From the NCBI GenBank assembly GCA_900556975.1, contig USQZ01000044.1, forward strand, positions 1 to 14,185: a stretch of 14,185 nucleotides of DNA, written 5' to 3'. This stretch comes from an uncultured Clostridium sp. (GTDB lineage Bacteria; Bacillota; Clostridia; TANB77; CAG-508). The translations under genes were made by a program, and so were the position numbers. The notes beneath the pieces are model-generated. The model worked only from the letters and a program-made list of their open reading frames with translations. It was not told where the DNA came from and did no database searches. Shown here piece by piece: positions 1 through 6,361 of the stretch (its first letter is position 1; every line of letters starts with the position of its first letter).

Positions 1-283
1 CCAACCAGGTATGATCATACCAGTTGTTATTTCTGTTTATAAAGATAAATCATTCTCATTTGTAACAAAAGTTCCACCAGTTGCAGTTTTAATCAAAAAA
101 GCTTTAAAAATCCAAAAAGGATCTGGAAAGCCAAACATGGATAAAGTTGCAAAAATAACAAAGGAACAAGTTAGAGCAATCGCTGAACAAAAAATGGAAG
201 ATTTAAACGCAGCTTCAGTAGAAGCAGCTATGAGTATGGTAGCTGGAACAGCAAGATCTATGGGTGTTGTTGTAATAGACTAA
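1..283 (+). CDS. rplK: 50S ribosomal protein L11 (5' partial)
   Basis: C-terminal two thirds of ribosomal protein L11, which binds the GTPase-associated region of 23S rRNA at the base of the L7/L12 stalk. The reading frame is open from the first complete codon of the window (position 2, Gln-Pro-Gly), so the true start lies upstream and the ATG at 11 is internal. Visible L11 hallmarks are the PGMIIPVVI stretch that ends the N-terminal domain, the PPVAVLIKKA helix, and the RNA-binding C-terminal domain with ITKEQVRAIAEQKM, DLNAAS and GTARSMGVVV. It is the first visible gene of the stalk operon, followed after 67 bases by rplA. The identification is secure; only the 5' end is missing. Confidence 0.97.
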   Translation, partial: QPGMIIPVVISVYKDKSFSFVTKVPPVAVLIKKALKIQKGSGKPNMDKVAKITKEQVRAIAEQKMEDLNAASVEAAMSMVAGTARSMGVVVID

Positions 284-305
284 TATATTCAAATTTATAA
301 AAAAT

Positions 306-338
306 TGGGAGAATTAATTATTTAATTCGTTAGAACCA
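306..338 (+). promoter_or_regulatory. Candidate L1-binding hairpin in the rplK-rplA gap
   Basis: A perfect 7-bp stem, GAATTAA (311-317) with TTAATTC (322-328) and loop TTAT, is flanked by an outer TGG (306-308)/CCA (336-338) pairing. This leaves an asymmetric internal loop of GA (309-310) on the left and GTTAGAA (329-335) on the right. It ends just before the rplA ribosome binding site GGGAGGA (340-346). L1 is known to repress its own mRNA in other bacteria by binding a stem with an asymmetric internal loop that mimics its 23S rRNA site. Assigning that role here is inference; the stem itself is read directly. Confidence 0.45.
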
Positions 339-350
339 CGGGAGGAATTT

Positions 351-1034
351 ATGAAAAAAGGAAAAAGATATCAAGAAGCTGCTAAATTAGTAGATGCAGC
401 AAAAGCTTATGAAGCTAAAGAAGCTTTAGAAGTAATCGAAAAAATGCCAAAAACAAAATTCGACGAAACAGTTGAATTACATGTTAAATTAGGTGTTGAT
501 TCAAAACATGCTGACCAACAAGTTAGAGGAACAGTTGTATTACCAAATGGAACAGGTAAAACACAAAAAGTTTTAGTATTTGCAAAAGGTGACAAAGCTA
601 AAGAAGCTGAAGAAGCTGGAGCAGATTTCGTTGGAGCAGAAGAATTAGTACCTAAAATAGAAAAAGAAAACTGGTTTGACTATGATGTTATAGTTGCAAC
701 ACCTGATATGATGGGTGTAATCGGAAGATTAGGTAAAGTATTAGGACCAAAAGGATTAATGCCTAACCCTAAATCTGGAACAGTTACAATGGACGTTAAA
801 AAAGCAATCGCTGAAATTAAATCTGGTAAAGTAGAATACAGATTAGACAAAACTAATATAATTCACTTAGGATTTGGTAAAGTTTCATTTGGAGCTGACA
901 AATTATTAGAAAACTATAACTGTATTATAGATGCAATAATCAAAGCAAAACCAGCAGCAGCAAAAGGACAATATATTAAGAGTGTGTCAATTTCTACTAC
1001 AATGGGACCTGGTTTATACATAAACCAAAAATAA
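351..1034 (+). CDS. rplA: 50S ribosomal protein L1
   Basis: Complete L1, 227 residues, close to the usual 229-234. L1 forms the mobile L1 stalk of the large subunit near the E site and, in several bacteria, also represses its own mRNA. Family hallmarks are the N-terminal KKGKRYQEAAKLVD, the domain II run of VLVFAKGDKAKEAEEAGADF, the signature GRLGKVLGPKGLMPNPKSGT (about residues 125-144), and the C-terminal SVSISTTMGPG. The start is fixed by GGGAGGA at 340-346, five bases from the ATG. It lies 67 bases after rplK, presumably in the same transcript, and is followed by the L10 leader, which decouples rplJ-rplL expression from the upstream genes. Confidence 0.98.
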   Translation: MKKGKRYQEAAKLVDAAKAYEAKEALEVIEKMPKTKFDETVELHVKLGVDSKHADQQVRGTVVLPNGTGKTQKVLVFAKGDKAKEAEEAGADFVGAEELVPKIEKENWFDYDVIVATPDMMGVIGRLGKVLGPKGLMPNPKSGTVTMDVKKAIAEIKSGKVEYRLDKTNIIHLGFGKVSFGADKLLENYNCIIDAIIKAKPAAAKGQYIKSVSISTTMGPGLYINQK

Positions 1035-1045
1035 TTAAATAATTA

Positions 1046-1147
1046 GCCAAAGACAGTAGGCATAATAAGTCCTACCGAGGTTAAATTGTGAAGTATAAAA
1101 TAAACGACTTCAATTTGCCTCGAGATTTGGCGAATTGAAGTTTTTTT
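1046..1147 (+). promoter_or_regulatory. L10 leader (ribosomal protein attenuator RNA)
   Basis: Structured leader upstream of rplJ with the L10-leader hallmarks GCCAAAGACAGTAGG and CCTACCGAGG. GTAGG (1056-1060) pairs with CCTAC (1071-1075). Two long-range pairings form the antiterminator: GCCAAA (1046-1051) with TTTGGC (1126-1131), and CGAGG (1076-1080) with CCTCG (1118-1122). Those downstream strands sit inside the terminator hairpin at 1107-1147, so the two folds exclude each other. In Bacillus the L10-L12 complex binds this RNA and favours termination, lowering rplJ-rplL expression. The same logic is expected here and is supported by the visible alternative pairings. Confidence 0.92.
1107..1147 (+). 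terminator. Attenuator terminator of the L10 leader
   Basis: Stem ACTTCAATT (1107-1115) pairs with AATTGAAGT (1133-1141), with an inner GCC (1117-1119)/GGC (1129-1131) extension. A run of seven T follows at 1141-1147. Its inner part competes with the antiterminator pairing of the L10 leader, so it is conditional rather than constitutive. Confidence 0.9.
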
Positions 1148-1188
1148 GTAATAAATAATAATTAATAAATTAAATAGGAGGTGTAATT

Positions 1189-1692
1189 TTGGCTAGCGAA
1201 GTAATTTTAAAACAAAAAGAAGAAGAAGTTAAGAAATTAGCTGAAAAAATGCAAAAATCATCTTTAATTCTTTTAACAGACTACAGAGGAATTAACGTAG
1301 CAGATGTTACAGAATTAAGAAAAAAATTAAGAGAAGCTAATGGAAGCTACAGTGTTATAAAAAATAACATTACAAGAAGAGCATTAGCAGAATGCAAAAT
1401 TGAAGGATTAGATGAATTTTTAGCTGGACCTACAGCTGTTATTATGTCAGAAGACGGATACTTAGATTCATTAAAAGCAATCTATGAATATTCAAAAAAT
1501 AATGATTTCTACAAAATTAAAGCTGGTGTAATTGACGGTAAAGTAGTACCTTGCGATGAATTAATTGCACTTGCAAAACTTCCATCAAGAGAAGTACTTA
1601 TTGCACAACTTGCTGGTGCATTACTTGGAAACATTTCAAAACTTGCAGTTGCACTTGATCAAGTAGCAAAACAAAAAGAGTCTGCTGAGTAA
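1189..1692 (+). CDS. rplJ: 50S ribosomal protein L10
   Basis: Complete L10, 167 residues, a normal length. L10 anchors the L7/L12 dimers to the ribosomal stalk. The N-terminal rRNA-binding domain shows KMQKSSLILLTDYRGINVADVTELRKKLR-type sequence, then YSVIKNNITRRAL and FLAGPTAVI. The C-terminal helix that carries the L12 dimers includes AGALLGNISKLAVALDQVAKQK. The start is a TTG codon preceded by an excellent AGGAGGTG at 1176-1183; the first residues (MASEVILKQKEEEV) match L10 N-termini and no in-frame ATG is near. A TTG start on an abundant ribosomal protein is mildly unusual. Expression is controlled by the L10 leader directly upstream, and rplL follows 45 bases later. Confidence 0.97.
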   Translation: MASEVILKQKEEEVKKLAEKMQKSSLILLTDYRGINVADVTELRKKLREANGSYSVIKNNITRRALAECKIEGLDEFLAGPTAVIMSEDGYLDSLKAIYEYSKNNDFYKIKAGVIDGKVVPCDELIALAKLPSREVLIAQLAGALLGNISKLAVALDQVAKQKESAE

Positions 1693-1737
1693 TTGCAGAA
1701 AAAATAATTAAAATAAAATTTTAGGAGGATTTTTATA

Positions 1738-2103
1738 ATGGAAAAAATAGAAAAAATATTAGAAGAAATCGATAGCTTAACAGTTATTGAATTATCAGAA
1801 TTAGTTAAAGGAATTGAAGAAAAATACGGAGTATCTGCAGCAGCAGTTGCAGCACCAGTAGCTGGTGGAGCAGCTGCAGCTGCTGAAGAAAAAACAAACT
1901 TTGATGTCGTATTAAAAGAAACAGGAGCTAACAAAATAGCTGTAATCAAAGTTGTAAGAGACGTTACAGGATTAGGTTTAAAAGAAGCTAAAGATTTAGT
2001 TGAAGGTGCTCCAAAAACAGTTAAAGAAGGAGCTGAAAAAGCTGAAGCTGAAGAAATTAAAGCTAAATTTGTTGAAGCTGGAGCAGTTGTTGAATTACAA
2101 TAA
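1738..2103 (+). CDS. rplL: 50S ribosomal protein L7/L12
   Basis: Complete L7/L12, 121 residues, the multicopy stalk protein that recruits translational GTPases. The N-terminal dimerisation domain (about 1-30, ending LSELVKGIEEKYG) is followed by the Ala/Gly/Val-rich hinge VAAPVAGGAAAAAEE. The C-terminal domain (from about 52) shows FDVVLKETGANKIAVIKVVR and the conserved GLGLKEAKDLVEGAP that contacts elongation factors. AGGAGG at 1723-1728 sets the start. It is the last gene of the operon: a strong terminator begins 28 bases after the stop codon. rpoB, the usual next gene or near neighbour in Firmicutes, is not here. Confidence 0.98.
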   Translation: MEKIEKILEEIDSLTVIELSELVKGIEEKYGVSAAAVAAPVAGGAAAAAEEKTNFDVVLKETGANKIAVIKVVRDVTGLGLKEAKDLVEGAPKTVKEGAEKAEAEEIKAKFVEAGAVVELQ

Positions 2104-2131
2104 TTTAAAATACTTTAAGCTAGCAATGTAT

Positions 2132-2170
2132 AAAAAGATGGTTAAAGAATATTTAACTATCTTTTTTTTT
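2132..2170 (+). terminator. Terminator of the ribosomal stalk operon
   Basis: An 11-bp stem with one G-T pair (2136-2146 with 2152-2162) and loop GAATA, extended by four A-T pairs and followed by an unbroken run of nine T at 2162-2170. It is a textbook intrinsic terminator and separates rplL from the next transcription unit. Confidence 0.93.
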
Positions 2171-2180
2171 AGCAAAAGAG

Positions 2181-2209
2181 TTGATAAAAGAGTTCATTTA
2201 ATATATTAT
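2181..2209 (+). promoter_or_regulatory. Predicted sigma-A promoter for the prepilin-like gene
   Basis: TTGATA (2181-2186), a 17-base spacer, then TATTAT (2204-2209): five of six matches in each box. It lies just after the rplL terminator. Transcription would begin around 2215-2217, inside the run of G that also serves as the ribosome binding site (2214-2220), so the leader would be only about ten bases. That closeness lowers confidence. Confidence 0.5.
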
Positions 2210-2225
2210 TATAGGGGGTGAATTT

Positions 2226-2714
2226 ATGATACTTAAATCAGAAAAAGGTGTAACTTTAATTAGTTTACTTACATATATTGCAGTATTATTAACTGTAATG
2301 ATAATTATAGGAAGAATAACAGGTATATTTAATAGAAATTTAAATAGCGTTGATTCAGCCAATAAAGCATCAAGCGACTTTAGTTTATTAAATTATAGTA
2401 TATTATCTGAAGTAAAAAGAGACAAAGCAACAGCAGATGTAGGAAGAATGACAGGAGGAGTGGTAAGCGACTATGTATTTTCTAAAAATGATAATGTTAA
2501 TGAATCTGGTAATGCGATAAAATTTGGTGATGGTAACGTAATTGGATATATTAATGGAAGAATATATTTTAATAAAACAAAAATAGTTGATGATGTGTCA
2601 AACTTTAAAGTCACATATCATAGAGCAACAGATTTAAGTACTGAAAAAGCTTCAATAAGTGTAGAAGTTAAAATTGGAGAGAAAGAATATAAACAAGACT
2701 ACACGTTTAGATAA
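2226..2714 (+). CDS. Orphan type IV prepilin-like (pseudopilin) protein
   Basis: 162-residue protein with a class III (prepilin) signal. A short charged leader, MILKSEKG, is followed by VTLISLLTYIAVLLTVMIII, so prepilin peptidase would cut between Gly8 and Val9. The hydrophobic helix spans about 9-30 and the rest is a small, exported, beta-rich domain with no cysteines. The residue at mature position +5 is Ser13, not the Glu found in major pilins. Some minor pseudopilins such as GspK also lack this Glu, so a tip or initiating role is possible. No assembly ATPase, platform protein or prepilin peptidase is nearby, so those must be encoded elsewhere if it is assembled. GGGGGTG at 2214-2220 sets the start. 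It probably shares a transcript with the next gene. Function is not assigned beyond the prepilin-like architecture. Confidence 0.75.
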   Translation: MILKSEKGVTLISLLTYIAVLLTVMIIIGRITGIFNRNLNSVDSANKASSDFSLLNYSILSEVKRDKATADVGRMTGGVVSDYVFSKNDNVNESGNAIKFGDGNVIGYINGRIYFNKTKIVDDVSNFKVTYHRATDLSTEKASISVEVKIGEKEYKQDYTFR

Positions 2715-2782
2715 AGTTTTTAATATTAATAATGCATAAAAAAATAGCATTATAAAAAAATATATAATTTATGGAGGGGAAC

Positions 2783-4462
2783 ATGGAAGAGGAAAAGAAA
2801 GAAACTAAAATTAAACAACCAAAAAAAGCAGTAAAAATTATATCCATAATAATTGCAATAATAGCAGTAATAGCAATTGTTATTGGAATATTAGCAGCAA
2901 CTGGAAAAATTAATCTTAATTTTAGTAAAAAGAGTAAAATGGTTTCTGGTATAGAAAAATTAAGTGAAGCATATACAAAACCATTTGATGAATTAAGCAA
3001 AAATGCAGAAAAAAATAATTTAGATATAAAATTATTTGACAATCTTGAAAAAGGTTCTGCAATAGAGGCTTCAACAGAAATATCAGCAAATGTTGATAAA
3101 TTAGAAGTTGATGGATTAACATCATCAGAAAAATCAACTGTAAAATCAGTAGTAGACTTAATTAACAAAAGTAAAATAGCTACTAATATTAGATATGATG
3201 GAAAAGAATCAGCATATATTAAATTAAACGGAAAACTAGATTCAGTAGAAGTATCTGGTGAAGCATTATATGATGGATCACAAGCAGCATTAAGATCAGA
3301 ACAAATTAGTTCTAAATGGATTACTATTTCAGAAGATGATTTAAAAGATTTAGCTGATGAAAATGGATTAGATCTTGACGATTTAAAAGAAACAATTTCA
3401 GAAAGCATTAATCAATTTAGTGAAATATCAAAATCTGTACAAATAGATGAAAAAACACAAAAAGAAATTAATGAAAAATATTCAAAAATTTTAAAAGACT
3501 ATGTAAACGAAAAAAGCAAAGATATAAAATCTGAAAAAGGTACAGTTGAAGTTGACGGAAAAGAGAAAAAATGTACAAAATTAACATTAAAACTAAATGA
3601 AAAAGACATAAAGAAATTAGCAAAAAATTATCTAGATACTTTTGCGAAAGATGATCAATTAAAAGAAATATTAACAAGTGCAGCACAATCATATGCAGAT
3701 GTAATGAAATCATCAGGAGAAACAAGCACAGCAAAAGAAATAACTAATGCTGTTGACGAACTATACAACAATATAGATAAAATAAAAGAAGAAATAGATG
3801 ATGCAGATTTTTCTGCAAATATCAAATTAGTTGTATATTCATCTAATACAAATGTATATAGAACAGACATAATTTTAGATGTTGAAGATACAGAAGTAAG
3901 CTTAGAAACAACATTTAATAAAGAAGATACTACAACAACAATATCAGTTAATGCTCAAGGAATTTCAGCTGAAATTGCAACTATAAAATTAAAAGAGGAA
4001 AAAAATGGAGCAAGCTTAAAAATCGAAGTATCTAAATTTGTAAAAGAGCAATTAGGACAAAAATCATCAGATGATATATCTTTAGAAATTAAATATACAA
4101 CAGAAAAATCAAAAGCAGAAATTTCATTAGCAGTAAATGCAGGATCTTATGGAAGTGGTACAGTATCAATCTCAAGTGATATAGAGAAAAACGAAGATAA
4201 AGAATATGCTGACAACACTACAATTTCAGTAGATGTTGATGCACCAGATTATTTAACAGCTAAAATGTCAATGAATATGACAAGCAATATAAAAATTGGT
4301 GGAGTATCAATACCAAAAGTTTCATCAAGCGAATCAATTGATATAAAAGACGAAGAGGGATTACAACAATATCAAGAAGATGCACAAACAAAAGCAGAAA
4401 AATTATTAAAAGACTTACAATCAATTGAAGCATTAAAATCAATAATAGAAAATGAATTTTAA
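2783..4462 (+). CDS. Single-pass, exported protein of unknown function (possibly DUF6583-like)
   Basis: I do not firmly recognise this 559-residue protein. A Lys/Glu-rich cytoplasmic N-terminus (1-18) leads into one membrane helix at about 17-39 (IISIIIAIIAVIAIVIGILA), then a large hydrophilic domain that should lie outside the membrane. That domain alternates helical stretches (ISEDDLKDLADENG, LNEKDIKKLAKNY) with beta-rich Thr/Ser/Val runs in the last third, and has a single cysteine in KKCTKLTLKL. The layout resembles membrane-anchored Firmicute proteins labelled DUF6583, from memory and unverified. I chose ATG 2783 over the in-frame ATG at 2771 because GGAGGGG (2773-2779) would be a ribosome binding site for 2783 but lies inside the coding region if 2771 is used. 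It starts 68 bases after the prepilin-like gene with no strong terminator between, so co-expression is likely. Confidence 0.8.
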   Translation: MEEEKKETKIKQPKKAVKIISIIIAIIAVIAIVIGILAATGKINLNFSKKSKMVSGIEKLSEAYTKPFDELSKNAEKNNLDIKLFDNLEKGSAIEASTEISANVDKLEVDGLTSSEKSTVKSVVDLINKSKIATNIRYDGKESAYIKLNGKLDSVEVSGEALYDGSQAALRSEQISSKWITISEDDLKDLADENGLDLDDLKETISESINQFSEISKSVQIDEKTQKEINEKYSKILKDYVNEKSKDIKSEKGTVEVDGKEKKCTKLTLKLNEKDIKKLAKNYLDTFAKDDQLKEILTSAAQSYADVMKSSGETSTAKEITNAVDELYNNIDKIKEEIDDADFSANIKLVVYSSNTNVYRTDIILDVEDTEVSLETTFNKEDTTTTISVNAQGISAEIATIKLKEEKNGASLKIEVSKFVKEQLGQKSSDDISLEIKYTTEKSKAEISLAVNAGSYGSGTVSISSDIEKNEDKEYADNTTISVDVDAPDYLTAKMSMNMTSNIKIGGVSIPKVSSSESIDIKDEEGLQQYQEDAQTKAEKLLKDLQSIEALKSIIENEF

Positions 4463-4479
4463 TATTATAAAGTTATAAA

Positions 4480-4507
4480 GAAGGTAGTTTTTAAAACTAC
4501 CTTTTTC
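4480..4507 (+). terminator. Terminator after the exported-protein gene
   Basis: Stem AAGGTAGTTT (4481-4490) pairs perfectly with AAACTACCTT (4494-4503) around loop TTA, followed by a T-rich stretch (TTTTTCTATTTTATT). It starts 17 bases after the stop codon and ends the prepilin/exported-protein unit. Confidence 0.9.
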
Positions 4508-4543
4508 TATTTTATTAAACAAACTATAGTAAAAAAATTTTTT

Positions 4544-4555
4544 GTGTGATATAAT
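4544..4555 (+). promoter_or_regulatory. Extended -10 promoter of the DUF3137/ABC/TIM-barrel operon
   Basis: GTGTGATATAAT contains a perfect TATAAT (4550-4555) with TG one base upstream, the extended -10 form. The -35 region at the proper distance (TAGTAA, 4527-4532) is poor, consistent with dependence on the extended -10. The start of transcription would be near 4562, leaving about 29 bases of leader. The identical 12-mer is the -10 region upstream of mfd at 9656-9667. Confidence 0.75.
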
Positions 4556-4590
4556 TTCATCAAAATATTACGAAAGATGGTAGGTATGTT

Positions 4591-5442
4591 ATGGGAGAAG
4601 AATTCGAGAAAATTTATGAATGGACAAATGAAAAAATTGCAAAAGAAAAGGAAAAATTAAGAGAATATAAAAATGATATAAGACAATCAGAAGCTCTTAT
4701 AATTGGAATTATTATAGTAAGTTTAATAATTGCTTTTTTTGCTCCATCATCAAATGCAAAATGTGTTTTTATCACAGTAGCAGCAATGATGTTTTTATAT
4801 TGTACATTTTATTCTTTTAAACACGAAAGAAGAATAATAGAAAAGCAAAATCAATTTAGTGAAGTTGCTTTATCTGAATTAGCAGTTCATATTAAAGATG
4901 GATTTATATATGAAAAAGACGAAGAATTATCAGGAAGCTATTATAGAAAATCTGGATTTAATAGAATATATAAAGAACTAGAATCACAAGGCGTAATTTC
5001 AGGAACAAGAAATGGACACTCAATTTCATTATCTAATATAGTTGTAAAATCTAACAGTAAAGAATTATTTAGAGGAATATTTGTATACGGAACATTAAAT
5101 AAGTCAGTAGATGAAATTGACGTTATGAGAGTTAATAGTAAAAATAACAAAAAGGAAAAATATGAAATTCCAAATCAAGACCTATACATGTATGCAGAAA
5201 AAATAGATAACGCAAGAAAAATTCTAACTGATGATGTTCTTAAATTTGTAGAAGACTTTTCAAAAGAAACTAAAGTAAAATTTGAATACATGATAAACAA
5301 AGAATTAGTATTCTTTAGATTTTTTGATAATGAAATTTTGACTAAACCAATTACAAATGATAAAGAAACAAAAGAATATATGTATAAATATTATAGAATT
5401 ATAGAATTTATGTCAGAATTTATAGAGAAAATAGATAACTGA
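4591..5442 (+). CDS. Two-TM membrane protein, DUF3137-like
   Basis: 283-residue membrane protein with a charged, probably coiled-coil N-terminus (1-34), two closely spaced membrane helices (about 35-51 and 57-76) and a soluble C-terminal domain of about 200 residues. Because both ends lie on the same side and the flanking loops are Lys/Arg-rich, the large domain is probably cytoplasmic. Features matching my recollection of DUF3137 are SYYRKSGF, the LFRGIFVYGTLNK-like strand and the NARKILTDDVLKFVEDFSKE segment near residue 205. The molecular function of that family is not known to me. The ribosome binding site is weak (GATGGTAGG, 4576-4584), so translation may be modest. It is first in a four-gene operon and ends 22 bases before the ABC ATPase gene. 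Confidence 0.75.
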   Translation: MGEEFEKIYEWTNEKIAKEKEKLREYKNDIRQSEALIIGIIIVSLIIAFFAPSSNAKCVFITVAAMMFLYCTFYSFKHERRIIEKQNQFSEVALSELAVHIKDGFIYEKDEELSGSYYRKSGFNRIYKELESQGVISGTRNGHSISLSNIVVKSNSKELFRGIFVYGTLNKSVDEIDVMRVNSKNNKKEKYEIPNQDLYMYAEKIDNARKILTDDVLKFVEDFSKETKVKFEYMINKELVFFRFFDNEILTKPITNDKETKEYMYKYYRIIEFMSEFIEKIDN

Positions 5443-5464
5443 TGTTAATAAAAAGGGGATAGTT

Positions 5465-6361
5465 ATGGGATTAGAACTAAAAGATGTTAGTAAAACATTT
5501 ATAGATAAAAAAGCAGTTGATAACATTTCGTTTAAAATTGACAAGCCAGGAGTATTTGCACTACTTGGAACAAATGGTGCTGGCAAAACAACAACTATAA
5601 GAATGATGCTGGGGATAATAAAAAAAGATACAGGAACAATAACTTGGAATGGAAAAGCTGTAGATAGAAAAAATGTTAAATTTGGATATTTACCAGAAGA
5701 AAGAGGAATATATCCAAAAGCAAAAGTAGTTGACCAGTTAGAGTATTTGGCAAAACTTAAGGGAATGTCAAAAATAGAGGCAAATAAAAGCATAGATTAT
5801 TGGCTAGAAAAAATGAAAATGACAGAGTATAAATTCCAAACAGCCGAAAAATTATCAAAAGGAAATCAACAAAAAATCCAATTCATAACTGCAGTTATGC
5901 ACAATCCAGAATTAGTTGTTCTAGATGAGCCATTCAGTGGTTTAGATCCTGTAAATACAGAACTATTAAAAAATATAATATTAGAACTAGTAGATGAAGG
6001 CAAATACATCGTAATGTCAAGTCACCAAATGAATTCAGTAGAAGAGTTTTGCCAAGATGTAGTTATATTAAACAAAGGAAAAACAATATTAAAAGGAAAT
6101 TTGAACGAAATAAAAGACTCATATAAAGTAAATAAGATAGAAATAGATACAAAATCAGATATTAGTGAATTAATTAAAGATAAAGGATTAGAAATAAAAG
6201 AACAAACAGAAAGAAAATATATAGTAGCAATAAATAATGAAGAACAAGCTAATGAATTACTTGAAGAAATAATAAATAGAAAAATAATAATTAATAAATT
6301 TGAACTTATAAGGCCTACACTTCATGAAATTTTCATAGAAAAGGTAGGTGAACAAGAATGA
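5465..6361 (+). CDS. ABC transporter ATP-binding protein, NatA/YhaQ-like
   Basis: 298-residue ABC ATPase. In order: aromatic A-loop Phe12, Walker A GTNGAGKTT (35-43), GYLPEERGIYP (74-84) in the Q-loop region, signature LSKGNQQ (130-136), Walker B LVVLDEP (150-156) with D-loop SGLD, and switch His187 in SSHQM. A C-terminal extension (about 215-298, ending RPTLHEIFIEKVGE) is typical of the DrrA/NatA group. The GYLPEERG sequence in place of a canonical Q-loop Gln is a recurring trait of this subgroup as I recall it. The length equals B. subtilis YhaQ. It energises the permease encoded next, with an ATGA overlap. The substrate is uncertain: relatives export sodium or are involved in drug or peptide resistance. 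AAGGGGA at 5453-5459 sets the start. Confidence 0.93.
   Translation: MGLELKDVSKTFIDKKAVDNISFKIDKPGVFALLGTNGAGKTTTIRMMLGIIKKDTGTITWNGKAVDRKNVKFGYLPEERGIYPKAKVVDQLEYLAKLKGMSKIEANKSIDYWLEKMKMTEYKFQTAEKLSKGNQQKIQFITAVMHNPELVVLDEPFSGLDPVNTELLKNIILELVDEGKYIVMSSHQMNSVEEFCQDVVILNKGKTILKGNLNEIKDSYKVNKIEIDTKSDISELIKDKGLEIKEQTERKYIVAINNEEQANELLEEIINRKIIINKFELIRPTLHEIFIEKVGEQE

Noticed and set aside
2000..2221. Plus-strand open frame overlapping the 3' end of rplL, Lys/Leu-rich
   Set aside because: It lies mostly inside rplL in another frame, is low-complexity, crosses the operon terminator and has no ribosome binding site of its own.
2763..2768. TATAAT as a separate promoter for the exported-protein gene
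   Set aside because: No -35 box at 16-18 bases, and transcription would begin inside the ribosome binding site; likely a chance match in AT-rich DNA.
2771..2782. Upstream ATG as start of the 559-residue exported protein
   Set aside because: The bases after it form GGAGGGG, a ribosome binding site for ATG 2783; no ribosome binding site precedes 2771.
2707..3408. Long antisense open frame (233 codons) within the exported-protein gene
   Set aside because: It is the complement of a Ser/Lys/Ile-rich coding region, reads as Ser/Phe/Leu-rich sequence typical of shadows in AT-rich DNA, and lacks a supported start.
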